The position numbers and the translations under genes are program-made. From Pacificoceanicola onchidii (GTDB lineage Bacteria > Pseudomonadota > Alphaproteobacteria > Rhodobacterales > Rhodobacteraceae): a stretch of 64,000 nt of DNA. The notes under the pieces were generated by a model. That model was not told the origin of the DNA and did no database searches. It saw only the letters and a program-made list of their open reading frames with translations. The stretch is taken from positions 1-64,000 of the forward strand of contig NZ_SRXY01000009.1 of NCBI RefSeq assembly GCF_004804335.1. The letters are read 5' to 3'. Of the stretch, positions 34,934 to 43,045 are shown piece by piece (positions within the stretch are counted from its first letter, which is position 1; each line of letters opens with the position of its first letter).

Positions 34934-35665
34934 ATGCAGGAACAGTCCCAGCACATTTCATCGGCCTTCGACCGCGATCTTGAGGGCATTCAGGCGAACA
35001 TCCTGAAGATGGGTGGCCTTGTCGAGGTCGCCATTCGCGAAGGCTCGATCAGCCTGGAAAGCCGTGATGTGGATCTCGCCGAAAAGGTCCGCAAGGGCGA
35101 CAAGGTGATCGACGCCATGGAAGAGGCGCTCAACGAAGAGGCTGCCCGCGTCATCGCCCTGCGCGCACCCACTGCGATTGACCTGCGGGTAATCCTGTCG
35201 GTCATGCGCATGTCGGCAAACCTCGAACGTATTGGTGATCTGGCCAAGAACATGGCCAAGCGGACCTCCGTGCTGGCCGAGATGCCCAACATCGACGGCG
35301 GCGCGCAATCCCTGCGCCGTATGGCGCGCGAGGTCGAGGTTATGCTCAAGGATGCGCTCGACAGCTATATCCAGCGCAACGAGGCGCTGGCGCTCGACGT
35401 GATCGAACGCGACATCGAAATTGACCAGATGTACAACACGCTGTTCCGCGAGTTCCTGACCTTCATGCTCGAAGATCCGCGCAACATCACCGCCTGTATG
35501 CACCTGCATTTCATCGCCAAGAACATCGAACGTATGGGCGATCATGTGACCTCGATTGCCGAGCAGGTGGTGTTCCTCACTTCCGGCAAGAAGCCGGACG
35601 AGGCGCGCGAGAAGCAGGACGATACCTCCACGGACGCAGAACTCAGCACGCCTCTGGCGGACTGA
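34934..35665 (+). CDS. phoU: phosphate transport regulator PhoU
   Basis: 243 residues folding as two three-helix bundles. The duplicated metal-binding motif of PhoU appears as E-x-x-x-D-rich helices (DKVIDAMEEALNEEAARVIALRAP; ERDIEIDQMYNTLFREFLTFMLEDP), and SANLERIGDLAKNMAKR / AKNIERMGDHVTSIAEQ are the two PhoU repeats. It links PstSCAB to PhoR and represses the regulon when phosphate is ample. The final 25 residues are charged and variable. Confidence 0.95.
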   Translation: MQEQSQHISSAFDRDLEGIQANILKMGGLVEVAIREGSISLESRDVDLAEKVRKGDKVIDAMEEALNEEAARVIALRAPTAIDLRVILSVMRMSANLERIGDLAKNMAKRTSVLAEMPNIDGGAQSLRRMAREVEVMLKDALDSYIQRNEALALDVIERDIEIDQMYNTLFREFLTFMLEDPRNITACMHLHFIAKNIERMGDHVTSIAEQVVFLTSGKKPDEAREKQDDTSTDAELSTPLAD

Positions 35666-35683
35666 CAAAAGGGATCCTGAGCC

Positions 35684-36373
35684 ATGGCCGCCGATCAACC
35701 CACCGTTCTTCTGGTCGAGGATGAGCCCGCGCAACGCGAGGTTCTGCGCTACAATCTCGAAGCCGAAGGGTTTCGCGTTGTGGCCGGGGAAAACGGCGAG
35801 GAGGGGCTTGTCCTGATGGACGAGGAAAGCCCCGATGTCGTTGTCCTTGACTGGATGCTGCCGAAGGTCTCCGGCATCGAGGTCTGCCGCCAGCTCAAGA
35901 CCCGGCCCGAGACGCGGGCGGTGCCGATCATCATGCTGTCCGCCCGCTCCGAAGAGGTGGACCGGGTGCGCGGTCTCGAAACCGGGGCGGATGACTACGT
36001 GGTCAAACCCTATTCGGTGATCGAGCTCATGGCCCGCGTGCGCGCGCAACTGCGCCGGGCGCGGCCTGCGGCGGCGGGGCTGGTTCTGGAATACGAAGAC
36101 ATTCGCCTCGACAGCGAAACCCACCGCGTCACGCGCGGCGAAGAGGCGCTGAAACTGGGGCCGACAGAGTTTCGTCTGCTCTCGACCTTCATGGAAAAGC
36201 CCGGCCGCGTGTTCACCCGTGAACAGCTTCTGGATCGGGTCTGGGGCCGGGATATCTACGTCGACACCCGCACCGTGGACGTCCACGTGGGCCGCCTTCG
36301 CAAAGCGCTATGCAAACACGGCGGCGAAGACCCGCTGCGCACGGTGCGCGGCGCGGGCTATGCTTTGGGTTGA
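35684..36373 (+). CDS. phoB: phosphate regulon response regulator PhoB
   Basis: 229 residues. Receiver domain 1-122 with acidic pair E12/D13, phospho-acceptor Asp56 in VVVLDWMLP, Thr/Ser and Lys in VKPYSV; OmpR-type winged helix 128-228 with PTEFRLLSTFMEKPGRVFTRE, and TVDVHVGRLRKAL recognition helix. Activates genes carrying Pho boxes such as that at 30027. Last gene of the phoR-pst-phoU-phoB cluster. Confidence 0.95.
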   Translation: MAADQPTVLLVEDEPAQREVLRYNLEAEGFRVVAGENGEEGLVLMDEESPDVVVLDWMLPKVSGIEVCRQLKTRPETRAVPIIMLSARSEEVDRVRGLETGADDYVVKPYSVIELMARVRAQLRRARPAAAGLVLEYEDIRLDSETHRVTRGEEALKLGPTEFRLLSTFMEKPGRVFTREQLLDRVWGRDIYVDTRTVDVHVGRLRKALCKHGGEDPLRTVRGAGYALG

Positions 36374-36469
36374 TGAGCGTCACGGATTGAATGCGACTTC
36401 CGTCTAGCACTTTAGAAGGTGCAGACGCGGGCTATTGTCTGCGCATAAGATGGGGCAGGAGGAGCATGC

Positions 36470-37438
36470 ATGGACCGGTTCGATACGATTCCCGAAACCG
36501 CGCTGGCCTGGCACAAGGCGGGCAGGGGCGCGGTGCTGGCCACGGTGATCGAGACATGGGGCAGCGCGCCGCGCCGCGTCGGCAGCCAGTTGGCGATCAG
36601 CGGCGATGCCCAGATCGAAGGCTCGGTTTCGGGCGGCTGTGTCGAGGGGGCGGTGATCGTCGAAGCGCTCGAAGCTTTGGAAGCGGGCGAAGCGCGCGAG
36701 CTGGAATTCGGCGTCTCTGACGGCGACGCTTTTGCCGTCGGGCTGGCCTGTGGCGGCACCATCCGCGTGCTGGTGGAACCCATCGGCAGCGTCCTGCCCG
36801 AAGCCATGCTTGAGGCGCTCTGCGCCGCCCGCGCCACGCGCGAGCCGATTGCCTATGTGGTTGAACTTGATAGGCAAAAGCGGGCTTTGACAAAGGACGG
36901 TTTTGAGAGCCGGTTCCGCATGGACCGCTCCGGTTTCGAAGAGGACAGCCGCACCTTCGTTGCCATTCACAACCCGCCTCTGCGCCTGATCGTGGTGGGG
37001 GCGGTGCATATCGCGCAAGCGCTGATCCCCATGGCAAAAATCGCGGGCTATGATCCGACGGTGGTTGATCCGCGCGAAGCCTTCGCCAGCCCGGAGCGTT
37101 TCCCCGGCGAAACCCTTGTGCATGACTGGCCCGATGATGCGCTGGAGGCGCTGGGGCTGGACAGCCGCACGGCGCTTGTCCTGCTCACTCATGATCCGAA
37201 ACTGGATGATCCGGCTTTACACAAGGCTTTGAAATCACGGTGTTTCTATATCGGTGCGCTTGGCTCGACCCGCACCCATGCCAAACGCGTGCAGCGCCTG
37301 ACAGAGGCAGGGTTTTCCACGGATGAGATCGCCCGCATCAACGGACCCATCGGGCTTGATATCGGCGCAGCAGGGCCGTCCGAGATTGCTGTCTCTGTCA
37401 TCGCAGAGATGACCCGAACGCTCAGGAAAGGCGCATGA
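36470..37438 (+). CDS. XdhC/CoxI-family molybdoenzyme accessory protein
   Basis: 322 residues. N-terminal XdhC/CoxI domain with VIETWGSAPRRVGSQLAIS and GSVSGGCVEGAVI, which includes the conserved Cys; C-terminal NAD-binding Rossmann domain (RLIVVGAVHIAQALIPMA at about 170) ending IGLDIGAAGPSEIAVSVIAEM. XdhC binds and protects molybdenum cofactor before insertion into xanthine dehydrogenase or related enzymes. The stop overlaps the next start (ATGA). No molybdenum hydroxylase is in the window. Confidence 0.9.
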   Translation: MDRFDTIPETALAWHKAGRGAVLATVIETWGSAPRRVGSQLAISGDAQIEGSVSGGCVEGAVIVEALEALEAGEARELEFGVSDGDAFAVGLACGGTIRVLVEPIGSVLPEAMLEALCAARATREPIAYVVELDRQKRALTKDGFESRFRMDRSGFEEDSRTFVAIHNPPLRLIVVGAVHIAQALIPMAKIAGYDPTVVDPREAFASPERFPGETLVHDWPDDALEALGLDSRTALVLLTHDPKLDDPALHKALKSRCFYIGALGSTRTHAKRVQRLTEAGFSTDEIARINGPIGLDIGAAGPSEIAVSVIAEMTRTLRKGA

Positions 37439-38427
37439 AGTTCGGGGAACGGCCCGTCTCCGAGGCCGCTGGCAGCGTTCTGGCGCATTCGGTTGCCTTA
37501 CCGGGCGGGCGGCTCAAGAAGGGGCGTGTGTTGACGTCCCAAGACCTTACGCAACTGGATGCTGCGGGCATCAAGACGGTGACCGCAGCGACTTACGAGG
37601 CGGGAGACGTGCCAGAGGACGCGGCGGCAGAGCGGCTTGCCCGGGCGCTTGTGCCCGATCCCGAACGCGCCGGTCTGCGGCTTGGGAAGGCCGCAACAGG
37701 CCGTGTGAACATCCACGCAGAAGATTCTGGAATCGTTGAAGTTCTTGCCGACCGCATACACGCCCTGAACGCGCTGCATCCGATGATCACTGTGGCCACG
37801 GTGCCCGAATGGCAGCGCATCGGCGCGCGGGGCATGGTGGCGACGGTCAAGATTATCGCCTACGCGGTGCCCGAAGCGGCGCTGGAGGCAGCCTGTCTGG
37901 CCGGACAATCCGCCTTGCGCCTGCGCCGCGCCACCTGCGCCACGGCGGAGTTGATCCAGACCGTGCTGGAACCCGGCGCAGACGGGGCAAAAGGGCAGAA
38001 AGTGACCGAAGAGCGCCTGGCACGGCTTGGTGTGGGCCTCGCGCCGGAGCATCTTGTCCCGCATGAGACCGCACCGCTGGCCGAAGCGATCCGCGCCAGC
38101 TGTGCCGATGCCATCCTGATCCTGACCGCCTCCGCGACCTCCGACACCCATGACACGGCGCCCGAAGCGCTGCGGCGTGCGGGTGGCACAGTCACCCATT
38201 TCGGTATGCCCGTTGATCCAGGAAATCTTCTGTTTTTCGGTGAGTTGCAGGGCAAACCTGTCATCGGTTTGCCGGGCTGCGCCCGCTCTCCTGCACTCAA
38301 CGGCGCGGATTGGGTGATGGAGCGGCTGCTCTGCGGTGTGCCGCTGCACCCGCGCGACATTGCCGGGATGGGCGTGGGCGGTTTGCTCAAGGAAATTCCG
38401 CAAAGGGGCCGACTGCGCGAAGCGTGA
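37435..38427 (+). CDS. molybdopterin-binding protein (MoeA/MogA-like)
   Basis: 330 residues. N-terminal part resembles MoeA domain III leader (SVLAHSVALPGGRLKKGRVLTSQDL), the C-terminal half resembles the MPT-binding MoCF fold (ADAILILTASATSDTHDTAPEALRRAGG, then GELQGKPVIGLPGCARSPALNG). It probably helps insert or modify molybdenum cofactor, working with the XdhC-like gene to which it is translationally coupled. Full length; ends before a bidirectional terminator. Confidence 0.85.
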   Translation: MKFGERPVSEAAGSVLAHSVALPGGRLKKGRVLTSQDLTQLDAAGIKTVTAATYEAGDVPEDAAAERLARALVPDPERAGLRLGKAATGRVNIHAEDSGIVEVLADRIHALNALHPMITVATVPEWQRIGARGMVATVKIIAYAVPEAALEAACLAGQSALRLRRATCATAELIQTVLEPGADGAKGQKVTEERLARLGVGLAPEHLVPHETAPLAEAIRASCADAILILTASATSDTHDTAPEALRRAGGTVTHFGMPVDPGNLLFFGELQGKPVIGLPGCARSPALNGADWVMERLLCGVPLHPRDIAGMGVGGLLKEIPQRGRLREA

Positions 38428-38435
38428 CGCCAAAG

Positions 38436-38464
38436 AAAAAGGGCCGCGTTGCGGCGGCCCTTTC
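38436..38464. terminator. bidirectional terminator
   Basis: Stem GGGCCGC / GCGGCCC (38441-38447, 38454-38460) flanked by AAAAA on the left and TTTC on the right, between two convergent genes. Serves both strands. Confidence 0.75.
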
Positions 38465-38484
38465 AAGGTTTTGGCACGGGGTGA

Positions 38485-39417
38485 TCAAAACCCGAGCGCG
38501 CCTTTCAGCTGGTCCAGAACCCCGGCAAGCGCATCCGGGTTGTCCTTTGCCTGCTGCAGCAGAGCAGTGGCGCCGGTTTTGGCCACGGGGCCCAGATCGG
38601 AGCCGTCGATGTACTCGGCGACCTTGTCGAAATCAAAGCCTTCGACGGTCAGCAGATCCGTGATCGAGACCTCTTCCGCAGCCTCGGCAGCCGCTTCCGT
38701 TGCAGCCTCGGTGGCTTCTTCGGCTGCTTCTGTTGCGGCTTCGGTCGCGGTTTCCGTTGCTTCCTCTACAGCTTCCTCAGCGGCTTCGGTTGCCTCTTCA
38801 GCGGCCTCTGTCGCTGCCTCGGTTGCTTCTTCAGCCGCTTCGTTAGCCGCCTCGGTTGCTTCTTCAGCTGCCTCTTCAGCGGCTTCTTCAGCCGCTTCCG
38901 CGGTTTCTTCCGCGGCTTGCTGTGCGGCGCCGGTGGCTTCTTCAGCGGCTTCGGTTGCGGCTTCTGCCGCCTCGTCGCCAGTGCCCAGAGCGTCGTTCAG
39001 CATCTGGCCTGCGTTCTCGACAGCCTCGTCCACCGCTTCTTCGGCTGCTTCCACAGCTTCTGTTGCGGCGGTTTCAGCAGCCTCAACTGCTTCTTCCACG
39101 GCTTCTTCGGCTTGCTCGGTCACCTCTTCGACAGCCGTTTCAGCGGCTTCCTTGGCTTCCTCGACAGCGGCTTCGACTTCGTCGGCCACTTCTTGAGCGG
39201 CTTCTTCGACGCTTTCAACAACTTCTTCGGCCGCTTCAGTGGTCTCTTCGGCGGTCTCGGTCACAGCGTCCGTGGCCGTCTCGGTCGCGGTTTCGACGGC
39301 CGCTGCACCGGTGTCGGCCATATCTTTCGTCGCCTCTTGCGCGGTCTGGCTGGAGTATACGAAATACCCTCCAACGGCCACGATGGCAGCAATGCCTGCT
39401 ACGATGATATTTTTCAT
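38485..39417 (-). CDS. membrane-anchored Ala/Glu-rich coil protein
   Basis: 310 residues. One N-terminal membrane anchor (IIVAGIAAIVAVGGYFVYSS, residues 4-23), then about 225 residues made almost only of Ala, Glu, Thr and Val in short units such as EAAEEATEAATEA, a very long charged amphipathic helix or coil, then a distinct tail at 250-310 (SITDLLTVEGFDFDKVAEYI, GATALLQQAKDNPDALAGVL) that looks like a small helical domain. N-in topology would place the coil in the periplasm. Looks like LEA or apolipoprotein-type low-complexity; no function can be assigned. Divergent from infC. Confidence 0.8.
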   Translation of the reverse strand: MKNIIVAGIAAIVAVGGYFVYSSQTAQEATKDMADTGAAAVETATETATDAVTETAEETTEAAEEVVESVEEAAQEVADEVEAAVEEAKEAAETAVEEVTEQAEEAVEEAVEAAETAATEAVEAAEEAVDEAVENAGQMLNDALGTGDEAAEAATEAAEEATGAAQQAAEETAEAAEEAAEEAAEEATEAANEAAEEATEAATEAAEEATEAAEEAVEEATETATEAATEAAEEATEAATEAAAEAAEEVSITDLLTVEGFDFDKVAEYIDGSDLGPVAKTGATALLQQAKDNPDALAGVLDQLKGALGF

Positions 39418-39550
39418 GACATACCTTCCTTGTCAGGGTTTGCGCCCGGCACGATGCCGCAGCGCAGAGATGCCCCTTCAATGAACGGGATTTTTCTGCA
39501 ACTGCAAGGGGAAAGCGTCAGCGCTTGCTGCATATCCGGCGAAATGCCGC

Positions 39551-39579
39551 TTGAATCGCGCCGGAGGCAAGTTTACTTT
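39551..39579 (+). promoter_or_regulatory. candidate infC promoter
   Basis: TTGAAT (39551-39556) and TACTTT (39574-39579) are 17 bp apart, 41 bp before the infC start. Moderate match in the 202-bp divergent gap. Confidence 0.4.
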
Positions 39580-39607
39580 GCCCCCCTAACCACTACTGGA
39601 AATTATC

Positions 39608-39612
39608 AGGAG
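39608..39612 (+). promoter_or_regulatory. ribosome binding site deciding the infC start
   Basis: AGGAG ends 7 nt before ATA 39620. This places initiation at the rare ATA codon and not at the downstream ATG 39755, which would delete 45 conserved residues. Confidence 0.7.
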
Positions 39613-39619
39613 CAATCCC

Positions 39620-40165
39620 ATAGCCCGCAGACCCCACAACGCGCCCCCACAGCGCGACACAGGCCCCCGCGTCAACGGACGTATCCGGGCGCCTGAAATC
39701 CGTCTTATTGGTGCCGAAGGCGAAAACATCGGAGTTGTCTCGCCGGCGCGCGCGATGGATCTGGCTGAACAAGCCGGGTTGGACCTTGTTGAAATCTCGC
39801 CCAATGCGAACCCGCCGGTGTGCAAGATCATGGACTTCGGCAAGTTCAAATACGAACAGCAAAAGCGCGAGTCCGAGGCCCGCAAGAAACAGAAGATCAT
39901 CGAGGTCAAAGAGGTAAAGTTCCGTCCCAACACGGACACCCATGACTATGATGTGAAGATGCGTAACGTCTTCAAATTCCTTGAAAACGGCGACAAGGTG
40001 AAAGTCACCTTGCGGTTCCGTGGCCGCGAAATGGCGCACCAGAACCTGGGCCGCGAGCTGCTTGAACGGGTGGCCGAAGACGTCAAGGAACTCGGCAAGG
40101 TCGAGAACATGCCGAAGATGGAAGGCCGTCAGATGGTCATGATGATCGGGCCAAACGCCAAGTAA
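39620..40165 (+). CDS. infC: translation initiation factor IF-3
   Basis: 181 residues read from ATA 39620 (AGGAG 7 nt before). The protein begins [39 protein letters not shown], the usual IF-3 N-terminal domain; residues after about 90 form the C-terminal domain ([35 protein letters not shown]). IF-3 prevents premature 30S-50S joining and checks start codons. A non-AUG start in infC is the known basis of autoregulation, since IF-3 discriminates against such codons. Followed by a strong terminator. Confidence 0.93.
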   Translation: MARRPHNAPPQRDTGPRVNGRIRAPEIRLIGAEGENIGVVSPARAMDLAEQAGLDLVEISPNANPPVCKIMDFGKFKYEQQKRESEARKKQKIIEVKEVKFRPNTDTHDYDVKMRNVFKFLENGDKVKVTLRFRGREMAHQNLGRELLERVAEDVKELGKVENMPKMEGRQMVMMIGPNAK

Positions 40166-40186
40166 GCGACTGACGCCAAGAACAGG

Positions 40187-40214
40187 AACCCGCCGCAGCC
40201 CGGCGGGTTTTTTG
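40187..40214 (+). terminator. Rho-independent terminator of infC
   Basis: Perfect 9-bp stem AACCCGCCG (40187-40195) / CGGCGGGTT (40201-40209), loop CAGCC, then TTTTTG. Confidence 0.88.
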
Positions 40215-40244
40215 TTGGGCTGGCGCAACTCGGATGGGGCAGGG

Positions 40245-40844
40245 ATGAGCACGTTCTGGAATGATCGCTATGCGACGGAAGGCTATGTCTTTGGCACGGC
40301 CCCGGCCGCCTTTCTGCCGGCCCATGCCGGACTGATTCCCTTTGGCGCTTCGGCGCTTTGTGTGGCGGATGGCGAAGGGCGCAATGCGGTCTGGCTGGCA
40401 GAGCAGGGCTGCGCGGTCACGGCCTTTGACGTTTCCGAAAATGCACTTGCGAAAGCGGCGAGCCTGGCTGAGACGCGCGAAGTCTCGGTCGATTTTCACC
40501 AAAACGGCATCGAGGACTGGGATTGGAACAGGCAGTACGATCTGGTCCTGGGCTGCTTCATCCAGTTTGTCGGCCCGCCGGAGCAGGCAACGCTTCTGAA
40601 CAATCTCAAACGCGCGGTCGCTCCGGGCGGGCGGCTCATGCTGCACGGCTACACGCCGGAGCAGGTCGCGCTTGGCACGGGCGGTCCGGGGCGCGAAGAG
40701 AATATGTACACCGAAGCGCTGCTGCGGCAGCACTTTGGCGACATGAATATCCTGCGCCTTGCGACCTATGAGGCCCATCTGAACGAAGGAAGCGGCCACA
40801 AGGGCCGCTCCGCATTGATCGATCTGATTGCTGATAACGTTTGA
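40245..40844 (+). CDS. class I SAM-dependent methyltransferase
   Basis: 199 residues from ATG 40245. Opens STFWNDRYATEGYVFGTAPAA like TehB-type methyltransferases; motif I is degenerate but recognisable as ALCVADGEGRNAVWLA, followed by FDVSENAL (acidic ribose contact) and YDLVLGCFIQF. Motif post-I and APGGRLMLHGY follow. It methylates a small molecule or oxyanion; substrate unknown. Ends before a dispersed palindrome. Confidence 0.82.
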   Translation: MSTFWNDRYATEGYVFGTAPAAFLPAHAGLIPFGASALCVADGEGRNAVWLAEQGCAVTAFDVSENALAKAASLAETREVSVDFHQNGIEDWDWNRQYDLVLGCFIQFVGPPEQATLLNNLKRAVAPGGRLMLHGYTPEQVALGTGGPGREENMYTEALLRQHFGDMNILRLATYEAHLNEGSGHKGRSALIDLIADNV

Positions 40845-40851
40845 GCATTTC

Positions 40852-40878
40852 GCTCAAAAGCGGGAACCGGTTTTGAGC
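40852..40878. repeat. CTCAAAA...TTTTGAG intergenic palindrome
   Basis: Arms GCTCAAAA and TTTTGAGC around GCGGGAACCGG, itself nearly palindromic (CGG-gaa-CCG). Elements with this GGAACCGGTTTT core are dispersed in alphaproteobacterial genomes. It sits between convergent genes and may double as a bidirectional transcription stop. Confidence 0.6.
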
Positions 40879-40903
40879 TGCTCGGACATGTGTTTTCGCA
40901 AAG

Positions 40904-41767
40904 TTAGTCGAGGAAGGCCTTTTCCACGACGTAATGCTTGGGATCAGAGTTCGCGCCCTCCACGAGACCGTACTCCTCAAGCATATCCTTGAGTTCGAGG
41001 TTGAACGCGAGGTTGCCGCAGATCATGGCACGGTCGTGCTCGGGGTTCAGCGGCGCGACTCCAAGATCGGCAAAAGCCTCGCCCGAGCGCATCAGATCGG
41101 TGATGCGGCCCATCTTCGGGCTCTCTTCGCGCGTTGTGGTCGGGTAATACTTGATCTTCTTCCAGAAGCCCTCACCGATGACTTCATTGAGAAGCTCATC
41201 TTCTTTCAGGCTCTCGATCAGATCGCGGCCATAGGTCAGCTCGCCCACTTCGCGGCAGGTGTGGGTGATCACGATCTCATCGTAATCCTCATAGGTCTGC
41301 GGCTCGCGCAGGAGCGAGGCAAAAGGGGCAAAACCGGTGCCGGTGGCGAAGAACCAGATGCGCTTGCCGGGCAGCAATGCGTCATGCACCAGCGTGCCAA
41401 CAGGCTTGGGGCGCAGGATGATCTCATCGCCGGGCTGGATGTGCTGAAGTTTCGAGGTCAGCGGACCGTCCTGCACCTTGATCGAGTAGAACTCCAGTTC
41501 TTCGTCCCAGGACGGCGACGCAATGGAATAGGCGCGCAGCAGCGGCTTTTGACGGCCTGTCTTGGGATCCGGATCGCCCATCAGACCGATCATCACAAAT
41601 TCGCCGGAGCGAAAACGCATGGTGGCGGGGCGGGTGCAGCGGAAGGAAAACAGCCGGTCGGTGTAATGCTGGACCTCGGTTACGGTCTGGGCATCCGGCA
41701 TGGCCATTTTCTTCGGCGCGTCGGCCTTGAGGGCGGTGGATTCGGTCACGGGCGTCAACTCTGTCAT
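40904..41767 (-). CDS. fpr: ferredoxin--NADP+ reductase
   Basis: 287 residues. FAD-binding RAYSIASPSWDEELEFYSIKV (RxYS motif near residue 78), NADP-binding GTGFAPFASLL and ITHTCREVGELTYG, and MICGNLAFNLELKDML. Reversible electron transfer between NADPH and ferredoxin/flavodoxin. Last in the sulfate-assimilation gene order, after DUF934, so it may feed the ferredoxin-type sulfite reductase CysI. An N-terminal 30-residue leader without known function precedes the domain. Confidence 0.93.
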   Translation of the reverse strand: MTELTPVTESTALKADAPKKMAMPDAQTVTEVQHYTDRLFSFRCTRPATMRFRSGEFVMIGLMGDPDPKTGRQKPLLRAYSIASPSWDEELEFYSIKVQDGPLTSKLQHIQPGDEIILRPKPVGTLVHDALLPGKRIWFFATGTGFAPFASLLREPQTYEDYDEIVITHTCREVGELTYGRDLIESLKEDELLNEVIGEGFWKKIKYYPTTTREESPKMGRITDLMRSGEAFADLGVAPLNPEHDRAMICGNLAFNLELKDMLEEYGLVEGANSDPKHYVVEKAFLD

Positions 41768-41856
41768 GATGTCATTTGCCGGTGGTCTAAACCGACACCT
41801 TGGATTTAGCTTTGATTTAGGTCAGATGAAAGGCGGCATCGGGCCACGGCTGTCAA

Positions 41857-42219
41857 TCAGCCGCGCATGCGGGCCTGATAATCGTTCTGCTGCCAGTCCG
41901 CGCGGAAAATCCACTGATCTTCCGGCTGGCGTTTGGCGAGGGAGTCGTCGATTTCCACCTCATCAAACCCCGCGCGGCGGGCCATGGCGTATTGATCCGC
42001 AATCACGTGGCCTTTGGCGCGCAGGCGGCCCTTGTAGCCGCGCAGCCGCAGAAGCCGCGCGAGGGTGAAGCCCCGTCCATCGGCAAAGCTCGGGAAGTCG
42101 ATGCGGATCATCTCGACGTTGGAGGCGGTCAGGGTTGCGGGATCGGTGTCGGACGCCAGATCGGTGATCTCGCCGGTGTATGTGTCTGCGGCAAAGCCGC
42201 TGTCGGTCACGATGGGCAT
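41857..42219 (-). CDS. DUF934 protein linked to sulfite reductase
   Basis: 120 residues matching DUF934: IRIDFPSFADGRGFTLARLLRLRGYKGRLRAKGHVIADQYAMARRAGFDEVEID, with R-x-Y and H/D-Q residues strongly conserved in the family. DUF934 genes sit next to sulfite or nitrite reductase genes across proteobacteria, as here between cysH and fpr, and are thought to assist assimilatory sulfate reduction. Cytosolic. Biochemical role unknown. Confidence 0.88.
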   Translation of the reverse strand: MPIVTDSGFAADTYTGEITDLASDTDPATLTASNVEMIRIDFPSFADGRGFTLARLLRLRGYKGRLRAKGHVIADQYAMARRAGFDEVEIDDSLAKRQPEDQWIFRADWQQNDYQARMRG

Positions 42220-42263
42220 GTCATGCTCCTATGTCTTGTCGGGGTCCGGGGCAAAGCCCCGGC

Positions 42264-43040
42264 CTACTTTGTGTTGCGCGAGATCACACCACCTTCGATG
42301 TGAATGCCGCATTCTGTCTTGTCCTGGTCGCGCCAGCGCCCGGCGCGCGGGTCTTCGCCCGGCTTGACCTTGCTGGTGCAGGGCGCGCAACCAATCGAGG
42401 GGTAACCCTGTGCCACCAGCGGGTGCTTGGGCAGACGGTTTTCCTCCATATAGGCGCGGGTGTCCTCCGGCCCCCAATGGGCCAGCGGGTTGACCTTGAT
42501 CCGGCCCGTGGCGTCTTCCAGCTCGAAAAACTCCATCTCGGCGCGGGTTTTCGCCTGATAGCGTTTGCGTCCGGTGATCCAGCCGTCGAAGCCTTCGAGA
42601 GCCTGTTGCAAAGGCTCCGTCTTGCGCAGGGCACAGCAGGCATCCGTATCGGAAAACCGCAACGCGCCATAGGGATCCCGGCTTTCCAGAGTCCTGGCGC
42701 TGGTCTGAATGATGCGCACATTTTCCAGATGCAGCCGCTCCGCGATCTCCTGCTGATAGGCAAGCGTTTCGGCAAACAGCAGCCGCGTGTCGATGAACAG
42801 CACCGGCGTCTTGCGATTTACCATGGCCACAAGGTGCAAGAGCGCCACGGATTCCGCCCCGAAGGACGAGACCATGGCGATCTTGCCCGCTTCCGGATCG
42901 CGCAAAGCGCCTTCGAGGACCGCGGTTGCCCCGTGGTGCCGGTAGCGCGCGTTGAGCGCATCAACCCGCTCCCGCAGCGCGTCCAGATCCGGTGACGGCT
43001 GTTCCGCGCCTTGGGTCTCTTCGCCAAGAAGAACCGACAT
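42264..43040 (-). CDS. cysH: adenylylsulfate (APS-type) reductase
   Basis: 258 residues. SSFGAESVALLHL is the PP-loop-like nucleotide site; the Cys pairs DACCALRK and SIGCAPCTSKV supply the [4Fe-4S] cluster, and ECGIH at the C-terminal end carries the catalytic Cys. The CC...CxxC set indicates an APS-using enzyme rather than the cluster-free PAPS reductase. It reduces APS to sulfite with thioredoxin. Starts 6 nt after the cysI stop. Confidence 0.93.
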   Translation of the reverse strand: MSVLLGEETQGAEQPSPDLDALRERVDALNARYRHHGATAVLEGALRDPEAGKIAMVSSFGAESVALLHLVAMVNRKTPVLFIDTRLLFAETLAYQQEIAERLHLENVRIIQTSARTLESRDPYGALRFSDTDACCALRKTEPLQQALEGFDGWITGRKRYQAKTRAEMEFFELEDATGRIKVNPLAHWGPEDTRAYMEENRLPKHPLVAQGYPSIGCAPCTSKVKPGEDPRAGRWRDQDKTECGIHIEGGVISRNTK

Positions 43041-43045
43041 GGGCT

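Noticed and set aside
38336-39696. Ser/Ala-, Leu/Arg- and Gly/Phe-rich plus-strand frames over the repeat gene
   Set aside because: They are translations of the Ala/Glu repeat in other frames; repeat periodicity keeps all frames open.
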